This document shows, piece by piece, positions 1 to 7,931 of a stretch of 64,000 nucleotides of DNA. Where the stretch lies: positions 248,001-312,000 of the forward strand of contig NZ_SEWG01000001.1 in assembly GCF_004168255.1 (NCBI RefSeq). The letters are read 5' to 3'. The position numbers and the translations under genes were made by a program. The notes under the pieces were generated by a model that was given only the letters and a program-made list of their open reading frames with translations, had not been told where the DNA came from and did no database searches. The DNA is from Mucilaginibacter terrigena (GTDB lineage Bacteria > Bacteroidota > Bacteroidia > Sphingobacteriales > Sphingobacteriaceae). How positions within the stretch are numbered: the first letter of the stretch is position 1; each line of letters starts with the position of its first letter.

Positions 1-1003
1 CGAACGATACCTTCATGTGGTCGCCAATTTGTACGATCTTACTTTCGGTACCGGCATCTTTGTAGCGGATCTTGGTTACCGCTTCGATGGGTTCTTTAAT
101 GCTTTCGTATTTGACCAGGTTAAGGTTACGTACCCATGCTTCCTTCTTTTCCAGTTCTTCGATGGTACCCAAAACAACCGTATTGCTTTCGGGCTGAATT
201 TTGGTAACAAACATGGGTTTGCCCAAAGCAATGCCCAAACCCTTACGCTGGCCTATAGTGTAATAAGGATACCCCAGGTGTTTGCCCACTGCGGTGCCGT
301 CTGTTAGTACAAAGTTGCCCGGGCCAATACGTTCGTCAAGGTCTTCTACTTTATGCCTTAGAAACGCTCTGTAGTCGTTATCCGGCACAAAGCAGATCTC
401 GTAGCTTTCGCTTTTGCCCGCCAGTTCCAGTTGGCCCATATCAACAGCCATCTGCCTTATTTCGGGCTTAGAAAAACTGCCTAAAGGAAATTTGGTACGC
501 GCAAGGTTTTGCTGCGATACGCCCCAAAGCACGTACGACTGGTCTTTATTCTCGTCCTTACCTTTTGATATCACGTAGCGGCCGTTATCCTGCTCGCGGA
601 TGTTAGCGTAGTGACCGGTCGCGATAAATTCGCAATCCAGCTTATCGGCACGTTTTAAAAGGGCTTCCCATTTAATGTGGGTGTTGCACAGTACGCATGG
701 GTTAGGGGTGCGGCCGGCAAGGTATTCATCCACAAAGTTATCGATCACAAAATCACCAAACTCGTTACGGATATCCAATATATAATGCGGGAAGCCATAG
801 CCAACGGCCAGGGCACGCGCATCGTTAATGCTGTCCAGGCTGCAGCAGCCGGTTTCTTTAGAACTGCCACCACTTGCGGCGTAGTCCCAGGTTTTCATGG
901 TAAGGCCAATAACCTCGTAGCCCTGTTCATGCAGCATAACTGCCGCTACAGAACTATCAACGCCACCACTCATTGCCACTAAGATCCTACCGTGCTTACT
1001 CAT
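1..1003 (-). CDS. mnmA: tRNA-specific 2-thiouridylase MnmA (3' end cut by window)
   Basis: Adds sulfur to C2 of the wobble uridine in tRNAs for Lys, Glu and Gln, using ATP and a relayed persulfide. Read on the - strand, the start is ATG at 1001-1003 (MSKHGRILVAM...). The PP-loop motif SGGVDSS lies at residues 12-18. The two family cysteines are visible in the contexts NPCVLCN and SYEICFVPD. About 334 residues are present against a usual 360-370, so only the last part of the C-terminal barrel is missing beyond base 1. It stands alone here, with proA-proB on the same strand upstream but separated by about 170 bp. Identification is firm from motifs and length. Confidence 0.95.
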   Translation of the reverse strand, partial: MSKHGRILVAMSGGVDSSVAAVMLHEQGYEVIGLTMKTWDYAASGGSSKETGCCSLDSINDARALAVGYGFPHYILDIRNEFGDFVIDNFVDEYLAGRTPNPCVLCNTHIKWEALLKRADKLDCEFIATGHYANIREQDNGRYVISKGKDENKDQSYVLWGVSQQNLARTKFPLGSFSKPEIRQMAVDMGQLELAGKSESYEICFVPDNDYRAFLRHKVEDLDERIGPGNFVLTDGTAVGKHLGYPYYTIGQRKGLGIALGKPMFVTKIQPESNTVVLGTIEELEKKEAWVRNLNLVKYESIKEPIEAVTKIRYKDAGTESKIVQIGDHMKVSF

Positions 1004-1173
1004 ATTGAGCGCAAAGATAAGGTTTTACACTTTATTGTGTTTATGGCTTGGGTCAGGGGAGGGTAAAATGGGACCGGGATTGAGGGGATTTTATTGATTT
1101 GTTGGATTTTGACCTTTTTATGTCGAAGATTGCCACGTCGCTATCGCTCCTCGCAAAGACGATTGGGAAAGAA
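1004..1173. repeat. Intergenic spacer with a degenerate palindromic-repeat half
   Basis: The spacer between mnmA and the proA stop holds at about 1126-1164 a sequence of the type gattgccacgtcgctatcgc followed by tcctcgcaaagac. This resembles one arm of the GTCATTGCGAGG-type palindromic elements found elsewhere in the window (49594-49712). No gene is visible in it. Confidence 0.4.
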
Positions 1174-2421
1174 TTACCCCTTTCTCACCTGCCCGCTTCC
1201 CTTCACAATCCACTTGTAGCTCGTCAACTCCTCAAGCCCCATGGGGCCGCGGGCGTGGAGCTTTTGGGTGCTGATGCCAATTTCGGCGCCGAGGCCAAAC
1301 TGGGCGCCATCGGTAAAGGCGGTTGATGTATTTACATAAACCGCGGCGGCATCAACACGGTTTAGGAATGTTTCGATATTAAGCTCATCCTCAGAAATGA
1401 TAGCCTCGCTGTGTTTAGAACTGTTGATGGCGATATGTTCCAAAGCCTGTTGTAGGTTGCTAACAGTTTTAATGGCCATCTTCATCGATAAAAACTCCGT
1501 GCCAAAATGTTCGGGTTGGGCAGGTTCTAAAAGATTGGAAGGGTATAGGCCATCCAACACCTCGTAAGCTTTTTTATCCGCGTAAATAGTTACGCCTTTT
1601 TCGCCCAAAGGTTCGGCGATGTGCAGCAGGTCGCCGATGCGTTTACTGTTGATGATGAGGCAATCCAGCGCGTTACAAACACTTACCCGTCGGGTTTTGG
1701 CGTTATCGATAATGGCGATGGCTTTTTCCAGGTCGCCGGTTTCATCAAAGTAGGTGTGTACTATGCCCGCGCCGGTTTCAATCACGGGCACTTTACTATT
1801 ATCGCGCACGTAATTAATGAGCGATTGACTGCCCCTCGGTATCAATACATCCACATAACCAACAGCATTGAGCAGGGCTTCGGTAGCCTCACGTTCTACA
1901 GGTAGCAAGGTAGCGGCGTTTACATCAATTTGATGTGCAGACAATACGCCGTGAATAACCTTGATGATAGACCGGTTAGAAAAATCAGCATCGCTGCCGC
2001 CTTTTAATATGCTGACGTTACCCGTTTTAAAACACAGCGCGAATACATCGAAAGTAACATTTGGCCTGGCTTCATAAATTACACCGACCACGCCAAGGGG
2101 TACACGCACTTTTTTTATCTGTAAACCATTTGGCAGGGTTTTATCAGACAATACCTTTCCCAGCGGACTATCCAATGCCGCCACATTTTCCATATCGGCA
2201 GCTATGGCTTTTATCCTGTCGGCGGTAAGCGTAAGGCGGTCGTATTTTGGGTCGGTGGGGTTCATTCGCTCCATGTCTTTTTTGTTTTCCTGCAGCAGGT
2301 AATCCGTTTGTTCGATAGCAGCCTTGGCAACATCAAGCAATACCTTATTGATAACAGCAGGCGACAAGGCGGCGTTACGGCCGGCAACTAAAGCATTCTC
2401 GAAATAGTGGTTATAGCTCAT
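1174..2421 (-). CDS. proA: Gamma-glutamyl phosphate reductase ProA
   Basis: Second step of proline synthesis: NADPH-dependent reduction of gamma-glutamyl phosphate to glutamate semialdehyde in the cytoplasm. The protein has 415 residues, the normal length. The aldehyde-dehydrogenase-fold catalytic cysteine sits in the context [12 protein letters not shown] place the start at ATG 2419-2421 ([11 protein letters not shown]...). A longer reading frame to 2529 would add 36 residues that merely overlap the proB 3' end and lack family character. Only one base separates the proB stop from this start, so the two genes are almost certainly translated from one mRNA. Confidence 0.95.
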   Translation of the reverse strand: MSYNHYFENALVAGRNAALSPAVINKVLLDVAKAAIEQTDYLLQENKKDMERMNPTDPKYDRLTLTADRIKAIAADMENVAALDSPLGKVLSDKTLPNGLQIKKVRVPLGVVGVIYEARPNVTFDVFALCFKTGNVSILKGGSDADFSNRSIIKVIHGVLSAHQIDVNAATLLPVEREATEALLNAVGYVDVLIPRGSQSLINYVRDNSKVPVIETGAGIVHTYFDETGDLEKAIAIIDNAKTRRVSVCNALDCLIINSKRIGDLLHIAEPLGEKGVTIYADKKAYEVLDGLYPSNLLEPAQPEHFGTEFLSMKMAIKTVSNLQQALEHIAINSSKHSEAIISEDELNIETFLNRVDAAAVYVNTSTAFTDGAQFGLGAEIGISTQKLHARGPMGLEELTSYKWIVKGSGQVRKG

Positions 2422-2422
2422 A

Positions 2423-3502
2423 TTATCCCTGTAAATAAAGGTAATCGTAATGCACCAGCGCTTTCTGGTTCTTTTGGCCGGTAAGCTCGCGGGCCTTTTC
2501 AGACCCATACTCGGCAAGGCCCAGTCCAATTGTTTTGTTGTGCTCGTCTATTATCTTAATGATCTCGCCCTTTTTAAAATCCGACACGATACGCGTTATA
2601 CCCACCGGCAGCAGGCTGGATGCCTTGTTGGAGATCAGCACGGTTTTAGCGCCTTCGTTAACCTGTACTACGCCGGTTGCCGCATTTTCTGAATGGGCTA
2701 TCCATTTCTTTTTGCCCGATGCCTTTTTGGTAGGGGTAAAGCGGGTGTGCGCCACTTTATCAGCTAATACATCAAGCAGTATATTTTCTTTGGTACCGTT
2801 GGCTATGTGTACGGCTATACCCAGCTTGGCTGTTTTTTGCGCGATGGTGGATTTGGTGATCATCCCCCCGCGGCCAAACTGCGAACGGCCCGAACTTACG
2901 AAGGATGCAAAATCTATCCCCGCATCGTTTACTTCGGTTATAACAAAAGAACTCTCCAGTTTTGGGTCGCCGGTATAGATGCCATCAACGTTGGTTAAAA
3001 CAAAAAGCGCCTGAGCGTTCAACATTGCAGCTATCAGGCCTGCCAGTTCGTCGTTATCGGTAAACATTAGTTCGGTTACCGATACCACGTCATTCTCGTT
3101 TATTACGGGGATAACCTGGTGCTGCAATAATATTTCCAGGCAGTTGCGCATATTCAGGTAATGCAGCCTGTCACGAAAATCTTCTTTGGTTACCAATACC
3201 TGCGAACATAATATTTTGAATTTCTCGAAAAGCTGCGAGTAGGTGTTAATGAGCTTTACCTGCCCGATAGAAGCCAGCAACTGGCGGATAGCTACCGCAT
3301 CAGATTTTTCGGAAACCGATATCAAACTCCTGCCCGATGCTACCGCGCCCGACGATACCAGGATCACTTCAATACCCTGCCTCTTTATTTCGGCTACCTG
3401 GCTTACCAAATGGGCAATACGCTCTATGTCGGGCAGCCCGTCTGCACGGGTTATCACGTTCGAACCTATTTTGATAATAATGCGCCGGTAATTGAATGAC
3501 AT
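2423..3502 (-). CDS. proB: Glutamate 5-kinase ProB
   Basis: First step of proline synthesis: ATP-dependent phosphorylation of glutamate, usually feedback-inhibited by proline. The 359-residue protein has an amino-acid-kinase domain (about residues 5-250; KIGSNV near the N-terminus, [11 protein letters not shown] near residue 50, the ENDVVS substrate loop near 140). A C-terminal region of about 90 residues has the size and position of a PUA domain. It is the first gene of a two-gene proB-proA operon. The promoter must lie in the 73-bp gap to the next gene or further upstream. Confidence 0.95.
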   Translation of the reverse strand: MSFNYRRIIIKIGSNVITRADGLPDIERIAHLVSQVAEIKRQGIEVILVSSGAVASGRSLISVSEKSDAVAIRQLLASIGQVKLINTYSQLFEKFKILCSQVLVTKEDFRDRLHYLNMRNCLEILLQHQVIPVINENDVVSVTELMFTDNDELAGLIAAMLNAQALFVLTNVDGIYTGDPKLESSFVITEVNDAGIDFASFVSSGRSQFGRGGMITKSTIAQKTAKLGIAVHIANGTKENILLDVLADKVAHTRFTPTKKASGKKKWIAHSENAATGVVQVNEGAKTVLISNKASSLLPVGITRIVSDFKKGEIIKIIDEHNKTIGLGLAEYGSEKARELTGQKNQKALVHYDYLYLQG

Positions 3503-3575
3503 TAATGTATACAGATTTAGTCGACAATAATAACGATTTGCTGCCGAATCCGGATAGGAAATATTGAGGTTTTAG

Positions 3576-4430
3576 CTAAAGGGCATCAGGTGTCGGCTCG
3601 TCTATCTGCAAGGCCTTCCATACAGCTGGCGACATGTCGCCTTTAACCGCAACAAGTTTCTGTTTTGCCGCATCGGTTTCGTTTTGCAGCCGGTTATCTT
3701 TATAGTACTGATATTCGTAATAATAGCCCCAAAAACGCATAAATGCTTCGTCGTCGGTTTGTAACAACCGGGCCTGGTTCAGGTCGATATTTTTGGCCGA
3801 ATTATCTATGGTCGATTGTGCTATCAGCGATAGCATGGCTTCTTCTATGGCGCCGGCTTCTCCTTTGCTTATTAAACGCTGGAACCGTGCCCTGTCGGTA
3901 AAGAATATACCGCTTTTTGACGGGAGCGTAGTTGCCAGCACCAACCCCAGGGAGCACGCGCCCGACACCATCCAAAACCCACGGCCAGCGCCGGATGTAC
4001 AGTAAATGGTGAGCAAAAACGCCACGATGCCAAACAGGAGGGAGGCTGCAGGCCCGGCGATAACCATGCGCGCAAACTTTTTGCGGTTATCCGGGCTTTG
4101 CTGCACCGGAACGGTAGCGGCAATGCCGCCCATCATTCCAATATCTTTATTTAAATAAATTTTTACCTTGTTGTTTTCCCTTTTGATACCCAGCAAGCCC
4201 ACTACAAATAACTCGAACCTAAAACCCTGCGCCAACCCTGTTAACAGGTGCCCCAGTTCATGAATGGCAAGGGTGCTGAATATGGCGATAATAGTTAGCA
4301 GCAAAAACAAAAAGCCATTAGGCTTATGTCCCTTAGGGAAAACAGAGAAGCCACGGCCTGCGGCATAACCGGCACAAAGCATTAAAATTAAAATAACCAG
4401 GCCCGGGCCAAACTTTTTTAGCGCTTTCAT
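3576..4430 (-). CDS. M50-family-like membrane metalloprotease
   Basis: A 284-residue membrane protein with an HELGH zinc motif at residues 57-61, inside or next to a transmembrane segment, as in site-2-protease (M50) families. Hydrophobic segments lie at about residues 8-25, 40-62 and 130-170. The ALQ-DEPTPD C-terminal part is hydrophilic. The second M50 signature (an Asp-Gly in a later transmembrane helix) is not obvious, so the substrate and even the activity are uncertain. It lies upstream of proB on the same strand with a 73-bp gap, which gives no functional clue. Confidence 0.7.
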   Translation of the reverse strand: MKALKKFGPGLVILILMLCAGYAAGRGFSVFPKGHKPNGFLFLLLTIIAIFSTLAIHELGHLLTGLAQGFRFELFVVGLLGIKRENNKVKIYLNKDIGMMGGIAATVPVQQSPDNRKKFARMVIAGPAASLLFGIVAFLLTIYCTSGAGRGFWMVSGACSLGLVLATTLPSKSGIFFTDRARFQRLISKGEAGAIEEAMLSLIAQSTIDNSAKNIDLNQARLLQTDDEAFMRFWGYYYEYQYYKDNRLQNETDAAKQKLVAVKGDMSPAVWKALQIDEPTPDAL

Positions 4431-4501
4431 TTATTAATAGATGCTGGTATTATTAATATGTTACCGCGGAATGATTATTTATTTATTGTTATTTTATACT
4501 G

Positions 4502-4523
4502 TATAGCGTGCTATATAGCTATA
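4502..4523. promoter_or_regulatory. Tandem perfect palindromes upstream of the leader promoter
   Basis: TATAGC-GT-GCTATA (4502-4515) is a perfect inverted repeat. It runs directly into TATAGCTATA (4514-4523), a second palindrome. The pair ends about 25 bp upstream of the predicted -33 element at 4548. Position and symmetry suit an operator for a dimeric activator or repressor, but the composition is AT-rich and no regulator is identified. Confidence 0.35.
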
Positions 4524-4547
4524 AATATTATTTTTTTTGCTTTAATA

Positions 4548-4578
4548 TTTGGATGCTATAAAAGATTTTATACTTTTG
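4548..4578 (+). promoter_or_regulatory. Bacteroidota-type promoter for the Cys leader and TonB receptor
   Basis: TTTG at 4548-4551, a 19-bp spacer, then TACTTTTG at 4571-4578. This matches the Bacteroidota sigma consensus (-33 TTTG, 19-21 bp, -7 TAnnTTTG) with no deviation. Transcription should start around 4582-4587, giving only about 11-16 nt before the leader ATG at 4598. An 8-bp palindrome TCTATAGA (4588-4595) covers the expected 5' end of the transcript. Confidence 0.7.
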
Positions 4579-4597
4579 TCTACTTATTCTATAGACA

Positions 4598-4669
4598 ATG
4601 TATTATTTATCTGAACATCGCCTTACTATTGTACTAACCCGCATCGCTCCCGGATGCTGTTGTTGCTGA
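4598..4669 (+). CDS. Poly-cysteine leader peptide (23 aa) upstream of TonB receptor
   Basis: A 23-codon ORF, ATG 4598-4600 to TGA 4667-4669, starts with MYYLSEHR and ends with LTRIAPGCCCC. The last four sense codons are TGC TGT TGT TGC, immediately before the stop. It sits 20 nt downstream of a consensus promoter and about 200 nt upstream of the receptor gene, with no other gene between. Runs of one amino acid in a tiny ORF before a related operon are the hallmark of ribosome-mediated attenuation, and Cys-rich leader ORFs before sulfur genes are established in mycobacteria and other actinobacteria. The bases of the Cys codons (4656-4662) can pair with CAGCAGC at 4671-4677 just after the stop. 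Its function as a cysteine sensor is inferred. Confidence 0.72.
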   Translation: MYYLSEHRLTIVLTRIAPGCCCC

Positions 4670-4804
4670 GCAGCAGCTAATATTATTCAACTGTCTGTAA
4701 TTATTTAGCTATCCATCTTCCGGCAAAAACCGGGTACCCACGCTTGTTAGCACGGAAAATTTACGCCTCTTTTTTAAAATTTCTACCCGCTTAAGTGAAG
4801 GGGC
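4656..4804 (+). promoter_or_regulatory. Candidate attenuator region between Cys leader and TonB receptor
   Basis: Competing RNA pairings are visible. GCTGTTG (Cys codons, 4656-4662) pairs with CAGCAGC (4671-4677) around an 8-nt loop. AGCTAA (4675-4680) pairs with TTAGCT (4705-4710). CCCGG (4650-4654) pairs with CCGGG (4729-4733). GCCTCTT (4765-4771) pairs with AAGGGGC (4798-4804) with one wobble. A T-run follows at 4770-4775, but I see no classic GC-stem-plus-U-tract terminator. The mechanism (intrinsic, Rho-dependent or other) is therefore open. Confidence 0.4.
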
Positions 4805-4867
4805 AGGCAGCATAACGACAACACATTATCAACATTTAACACGCTACATCTAAACTATACCCTAATA

Positions 4868-7501
4868 ATGAAACTTATATTTTATACAAGGACATTTTTA
4901 CTTATCACGTTTTTGATCTTTTCATCATCAGCAATTTTTGCGCAAAATACTATAACAGGTGTTGTAAAAGATATTAAAGGCGCCCCTATACCAAATGCAA
5001 ATTTGGTAATACGCGGAACAACAATAGGTGTAAGTGCCGACACAAGCGGCCGGTTTAGCCTTACAACATCCATAGAAACCCCATTCTACATCCGTGTATC
5101 TTCCGTTGGGTTTAAACCCCAGGATTTTCAGGTCTTAACTTTCCAAACCACCCCTTTAGAGCTGGTACTGGTAGAGGATAACCTGCTTGCCGAAATTGTG
5201 GTGACCTCCCGCAGGCGCAAGGAATTACTGCAGGATGTGCCGATTCCAATATCTGTGGTAGGCGGCAACCAGGTAGACCAAACCGGCGCGTTTAATGTTA
5301 ACCGCGTAAAGGAGCTGATCCCATCGCTTCAGCTTTATACCTCAAACCCCCGCAATACAGGTATCAACATCCGCGGTATCGGCTCACCATTTGGGCTTAC
5401 CAATGATGGCCTTGACCCGGGTGTAGGTTTTTATGTGGATGGTGTGTATTACGCACGCCCCGCCGCCGCTACGCTCGACTTTATCGACGTACAGAGTATA
5501 GAAGTATTACGTGGCCCGCAGGGAACGTTGTTTGGTAAAAATACCAGCGCGGGCGCTTTCAATATTACAACCCGTAAAGCAAGTTTTACGCCTGAAGCTT
5601 CTTTCGAAACAAGTTTTGGTAATTATGGGTACCTTCAGGCAAAAGCCTCGGTATCGGGCCCGTTGAGCAAGGTTTTTGCTGCACGCGTTTCCTTTTCAGG
5701 GACACAACGCAACGGCCTGGTTGATAATGTAGCCACAGGAAGGGCCACTAATGATATCAACAACATAGGCGGCCGCGCGCAGTTACTTTATAAACCATCG
5801 GATAATGTTGCCATTACCCTTGCGGGTGATGTAACCGACCAAAAACCTGATGGCTATGCACAGGTTATAGCAGGAGTAGTAACAACCAAACGCGCGGCTT
5901 ACCGCCAGTTCAATAATATAATTGCCGACCCACAGTTCAAAGGATATAAATTGCCAAGCCAAAATGCTTTTGACCGTAAGATAGATCATGATACCCCATG
6001 GCGGTCGGGTAACCAACTGGGCGGTGTATCGTTAAATGCTGATATAAAATTAGGCCCCGGCACCTTAACATCAACTACGGCATGGCGCTACTGGAACTGG
6101 GACCCATCGAACGACCGCGACTTTACAGGTTTGCCGGTACTATCGAAATCGCAAAACCCTTCAAAACACAGAAACTGGTCGCAGGAGGTGCGTTATGCAG
6201 GCGAATTCTCTTCAAAACTGAGCGGTGTGGCAGGCTTATTTTATCTCGACCAAACGGTTAGGACTACCGGTACCGAGGAATCAGGTTCGGCACAGGCACG
6301 GTTTGCTAAAAGCTCGACCGGCGCAAATGCAAATACCCCCGGCGTAACCAACGACGAATTATGGGCCACACCGGGCCTGCTGGAAGGATACGGGATATAC
6401 ACCAACGCTTCCATAAAATCAAAAAGCGCCGCGGCATTTGCCAGTGTTGATTATGAGCTTTTTAAAGGATTCCACATACTACCCGGTGTACGTATAAACT
6501 ATGATAAGAAAGATGTAAGCTATGACAGGGTTGCAAAAGGTGGCCTTGATGTGTCTGGCAGCGGTGCGGTAAATAAAGAACTGCAAAAAATAAAGAATGG
6601 TGTATACAGCAGCCAAAAATATAATGCTGATGCTGATGAGAAGAACTTTACATACTCGTTAACAGCAGCCTACAGGCCAAACAGGCGCTTAAATGCTTTT
6701 GCAACCTATTCAACCAGCTTTAAGCCCGTTGGGGTTAACGTTGCCGGCCTGCCAAGTGTTGTAGGCGGAACAGATGCCGACCTTACCCTGGCAGTTATTA
6801 AGCCGGAAAAAACAAAACATTACGAACTTGGCGTTAAAACCACACCACTTGATAACCTGATCCTGAACATTACCTTCCATAACTCGGATATTAAGGATTA
6901 CCAAACCAATGTTCAATCGCCCGAATTAGGCGTTAACCGGGGCTACATTGCCAATGCCGAAAAGGTAAATGTAAAAGGTGTGGAATTTGATGCTAATATA
7001 CAGGCCAATAAAAACTTTTCGTTCTACGGTGCTGCGGCTTATACCGATGCCAAATATGTAAAGTTTACCAACGCACCGCTTCCGCTTGAGGAAACCGGGT
7101 CTACTGTGGATGGCAAGCAGGTAGCGTTTAAAGATATCTCGGGCGGAAGGCTTCCTGGTGTTTCAAAATGGGCCGGGTCATTAGGCGGCGAGTTTGCTAC
7201 CGATGCCAAATTTGTAAGTAAAGGCACAAAATATTTCATCGGGGTAGATGGTTCATTCCGCTCATCGTTTTCTTCGAGTCCATCGCCATCGGCTTATTTG
7301 AATATTGAAGGCTATGGCTTGCTTAACGTACGCACGGGCTTTAAAGCCGCGCATGGCCTTTCAGCATATATCTGGAGCCGCAACCTGCTTGATAAAAATT
7401 ATTACGAGCAGTTATTACCGGCAGGTGGTAACGCAGGCCAGTATGCAGCCGTATTGGGCGATCAAAGGACATTTGGTGTAACGCTGCGGTATGTTTTATA
7501 A
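4868..7501 (+). CDS. TonB-dependent outer-membrane receptor, probable sulfur-nutrient importer
   Basis: An 877-residue receptor. Signal peptide at 1-26 (…AIFAQ). A carboxypeptidase-regulatory-like beta-sandwich follows at about 27-115 (ITGVVKDIKGAPIPNANLVI). Then come a plug domain at about 120-240 (DVPIPISVVGG…VEVLRGPQGTLFGKNTSAG) and a 22-strand barrel ending in an aromatic-rich …FGVTLRYVL. No SusD partner or N-terminal sigma/anti-sigma (FecR/STN) domain is present, so it is a stand-alone small-ligand-type receptor rather than a SusCD polysaccharide system. The family does not reveal its ligand. The upstream poly-Cys leader and the convergent sulfate-assimilation operon suggest an organosulfur or sulfonate-type ligand; that is inference. 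Confidence 0.9.
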   Translation: MKLIFYTRTFLLITFLIFSSSAIFAQNTITGVVKDIKGAPIPNANLVIRGTTIGVSADTSGRFSLTTSIETPFYIRVSSVGFKPQDFQVLTFQTTPLELVLVEDNLLAEIVVTSRRRKELLQDVPIPISVVGGNQVDQTGAFNVNRVKELIPSLQLYTSNPRNTGINIRGIGSPFGLTNDGLDPGVGFYVDGVYYARPAAATLDFIDVQSIEVLRGPQGTLFGKNTSAGAFNITTRKASFTPEASFETSFGNYGYLQAKASVSGPLSKVFAARVSFSGTQRNGLVDNVATGRATNDINNIGGRAQLLYKPSDNVAITLAGDVTDQKPDGYAQVIAGVVTTKRAAYRQFNNIIADPQFKGYKLPSQNAFDRKIDHDTPWRSGNQLGGVSLNADIKLGPGTLTSTTAWRYWNWDPSNDRDFTGLPVLSKSQNPSKHRNWSQEVRYAGEFSSKLSGVAGLFYLDQTVRTTGTEESGSAQARFAKSSTGANANTPGVTNDELWATPGLLEGYGIYTNASIKSKSAAAFASVDYELFKGFHILPGVRINYDKKDVSYDRVAKGGLDVSGSGAVNKELQKIKNGVYSSQKYNADADEKNFTYSLTAAYRPNRRLNAFATYSTSFKPVGVNVAGLPSVVGGTDADLTLAVIKPEKTKHYELGVKTTPLDNLILNITFHNSDIKDYQTNVQSPELGVNRGYIANAEKVNVKGVEFDANIQANKNFSFYGAAAYTDAKYVKFTNAPLPLEETGSTVDGKQVAFKDISGGRLPGVSKWAGSLGGEFATDAKFVSKGTKYFIGVDGSFRSSFSSSPSPSAYLNIEGYGLLNVRTGFKAAHGLSAYIWSRNLLDKNYYEQLLPAGGNAGQYAAVLGDQRTFGVTLRYVL

Positions 7502-7502
7502 T

Positions 7503-7578
7503 TAGTTCATAGTTGATGGTTCATAGTTGATGGTAGAAGATTTGGCTATGAACTATGAACCATAACCCATCAGCTATA
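7503..7578. repeat. GTTCATAGTTGATGG repeat, palindromic
   Basis: Tandem copies of gttcatagttgatgg directly after the receptor stop are followed by the inverted form ctatgaactatgaacc. The same word recurs in inverted orientation at 19768-19795 and 20268-20295. This marks a dispersed palindromic intergenic repeat family. Confidence 0.6.
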
Positions 7579-7619
7579 ATAAAGATCCTATTTGTTTTTT
7601 AGGTATAATTTAGTTTTTC

Positions 7620-7653
7620 AAAAAGCGGGCGGGCGAGCTGCCCGCTTTTTTTT
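7620..7653 (+). terminator. Intrinsic terminator of the TonB receptor gene
   Basis: AAAAAGCGGGC, a 9-nt loop, then GCCCGCTTTTTTTT: a perfect GC-rich stem with a long T-tract, and an A-tract on the other side that would let it work in both directions. It lies 120 bp after the receptor stop and before the convergent cysN. Confidence 0.85.
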
Positions 7654-7683
7654 GTTTTACTATTTCACACAACTAACCGTGCT

Positions 7684-7812
7684 GTCATTTCGAACGAGCG
7701 GGTGGGGAGAGCGAGGGGAGCGAGGAGAAATCTTATACGCCCTACATACAGCAATGCATAATTTACTTATCGCTTTTATAAGATTTCTCCTCGTACCTCG
7801 TTCGAAATAACA
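7684..7812. repeat. Palindromic intergenic element, GTCATTTCGAACGAG family
   Basis: The outer arms GTCATTTCGAACGAG (7684-7698) and CTCGTTCGAAATAAC (near 7797-7811) are complementary with one mismatch. Inner arms GAGAAATCTTAT and ATAAGATTTCTC also pair. A similar copy lies at 50208-50309 and a half copy at 38073-38132. It occupies the space between the convergent receptor and cysN genes; the remainder of 7813-7931 shows nothing recognisable. Confidence 0.7.
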
Positions 7813-7931
7813 GCGCCGGAGTAGGCGAGGTGTTGCCTTAAAAAGCAAGAACCCCGCACGAGTTGCACCTCGCACAGGGTTGTCTTACTTCACTTAACGG
7901 TTTATAAATAATTATTACAATTATTTCGGGG

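Noticed and set aside
4719..4775. Classic intrinsic terminator before the TonB receptor
   Set aside because: Only a 4-bp CCGG hairpin and a distant T-run are present, which is too weak to call a terminator by eye.
7592..7875. Short frames on both strands in the receptor-cysN spacer
   Set aside because: They cover a terminator and a palindromic repeat; the peptides are low-complexity and antisense to each other.
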